The notes beneath the pieces are model-generated. The model did no database searches. It was not told the origin of the DNA and saw only the letters and a program-made list of their open reading frames with translations. A program made the translations under genes and the position numbers. A stretch of 6,173 nt of DNA from Pseudomonadota bacterium (GTDB lineage: Bacteria; Pseudomonadota; Gammaproteobacteria; Enterobacterales; Enterobacteriaceae). Shown here piece by piece: positions 6,151 to 6,173 of this stretch. The stretch is from NCBI GenBank assembly GCA_023454395.1, contig JAEYFY010000348.1:1-6173 (forward strand), read 5' to 3'. Every line of letters starts with the position of its first letter. The first letter of the stretch is position 1.

Positions 6151-6170
6151 CAATAATTTAAGGTAACCCG

Positions 6171-6173
6171 GTG
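6171..6173 (+). CDS. argS: Start codon of argS (arginyl-tRNA synthetase), cut by window end
   Basis: Only the GTG start is inside the window. AAGG (6160-6163) sits seven bases upstream, a good ribosome-binding site. E. coli argS also begins with GTG and lies divergent from yecM, so gene order supports this reading. No coding sequence is visible to confirm it. Confidence 0.65.

Overview
The window reads as chromosomal DNA of an AT-rich member of the Enterobacterales. The protein sequences of CmoA, CmoB, CutC and YecM run closely alongside their E. coli counterparts as I remember them, while the base composition is clearly more AT-rich than E. coli. Proteus or a close relative (Morganellaceae) is my best guess. 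This is inference; no database search was run. In E. coli the same block is cmoA-cmoB-torZ-torY-cutC-yecM-argS. Here torZ/torY are absent, and the slot between cmoB and cutC holds two other genes.

Layout, left to right. Positions 3-1729 (+) hold cmoA and cmoB, overlapping by one base. Together they make the 5-oxyacetyl group on wobble uridine 34 of several tRNAs. Positions 1738-2661 (+) hold an unrecognised, very AT-rich multi-pass membrane protein. Its start is uncertain, because a perfect 10-bp inverted repeat that looks like the cmoAB terminator lies inside its first codons. Positions 2662-2911 are a 250-base intergenic leader. Positions 2912-4486 (+) encode an ABC-F type ATPase with two nucleotide-binding domains and no membrane segment, hence probably a ribosome-acting factor and not a transporter. 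A strong bidirectional terminator (4490-4513) separates it from the convergent genes cutC (4537-5289, -) and yecM (5444-5998, -). After a divergent promoter region, the last three bases are the GTG start of argS.

The most interesting signal is the leader of the ABC-F gene. It contains three mutually complementary segments plus a fourth that covers the Shine-Dalgarno and start codon. Segments 1:2 can pair (8 bp plus inner helices), 2:3 can pair (9 bp), and 3 can pair with the ribosome-binding region. A two-codon ORF (Met-Asn-stop) ends three bases before segment 1, and a 14-codon aromatic-rich ORF lies just upstream. This is the architecture of ribosome-stalling translational attenuators such as ermC, and would make the ABC-F gene inducible by translation stress or a ribosome-targeting antibiotic. 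The pairings are seen directly; the regulation is inference.

Other points are a terminator-like hairpin in the argS leader, back-to-back short palindromes upstream of cutC, and a cutC start that should be moved five codons inward. Functionally, the window clusters translation-linked genes (tRNA wobble modification, an ABC-F factor, arginyl-tRNA synthetase) around the less well understood cutC and yecM.
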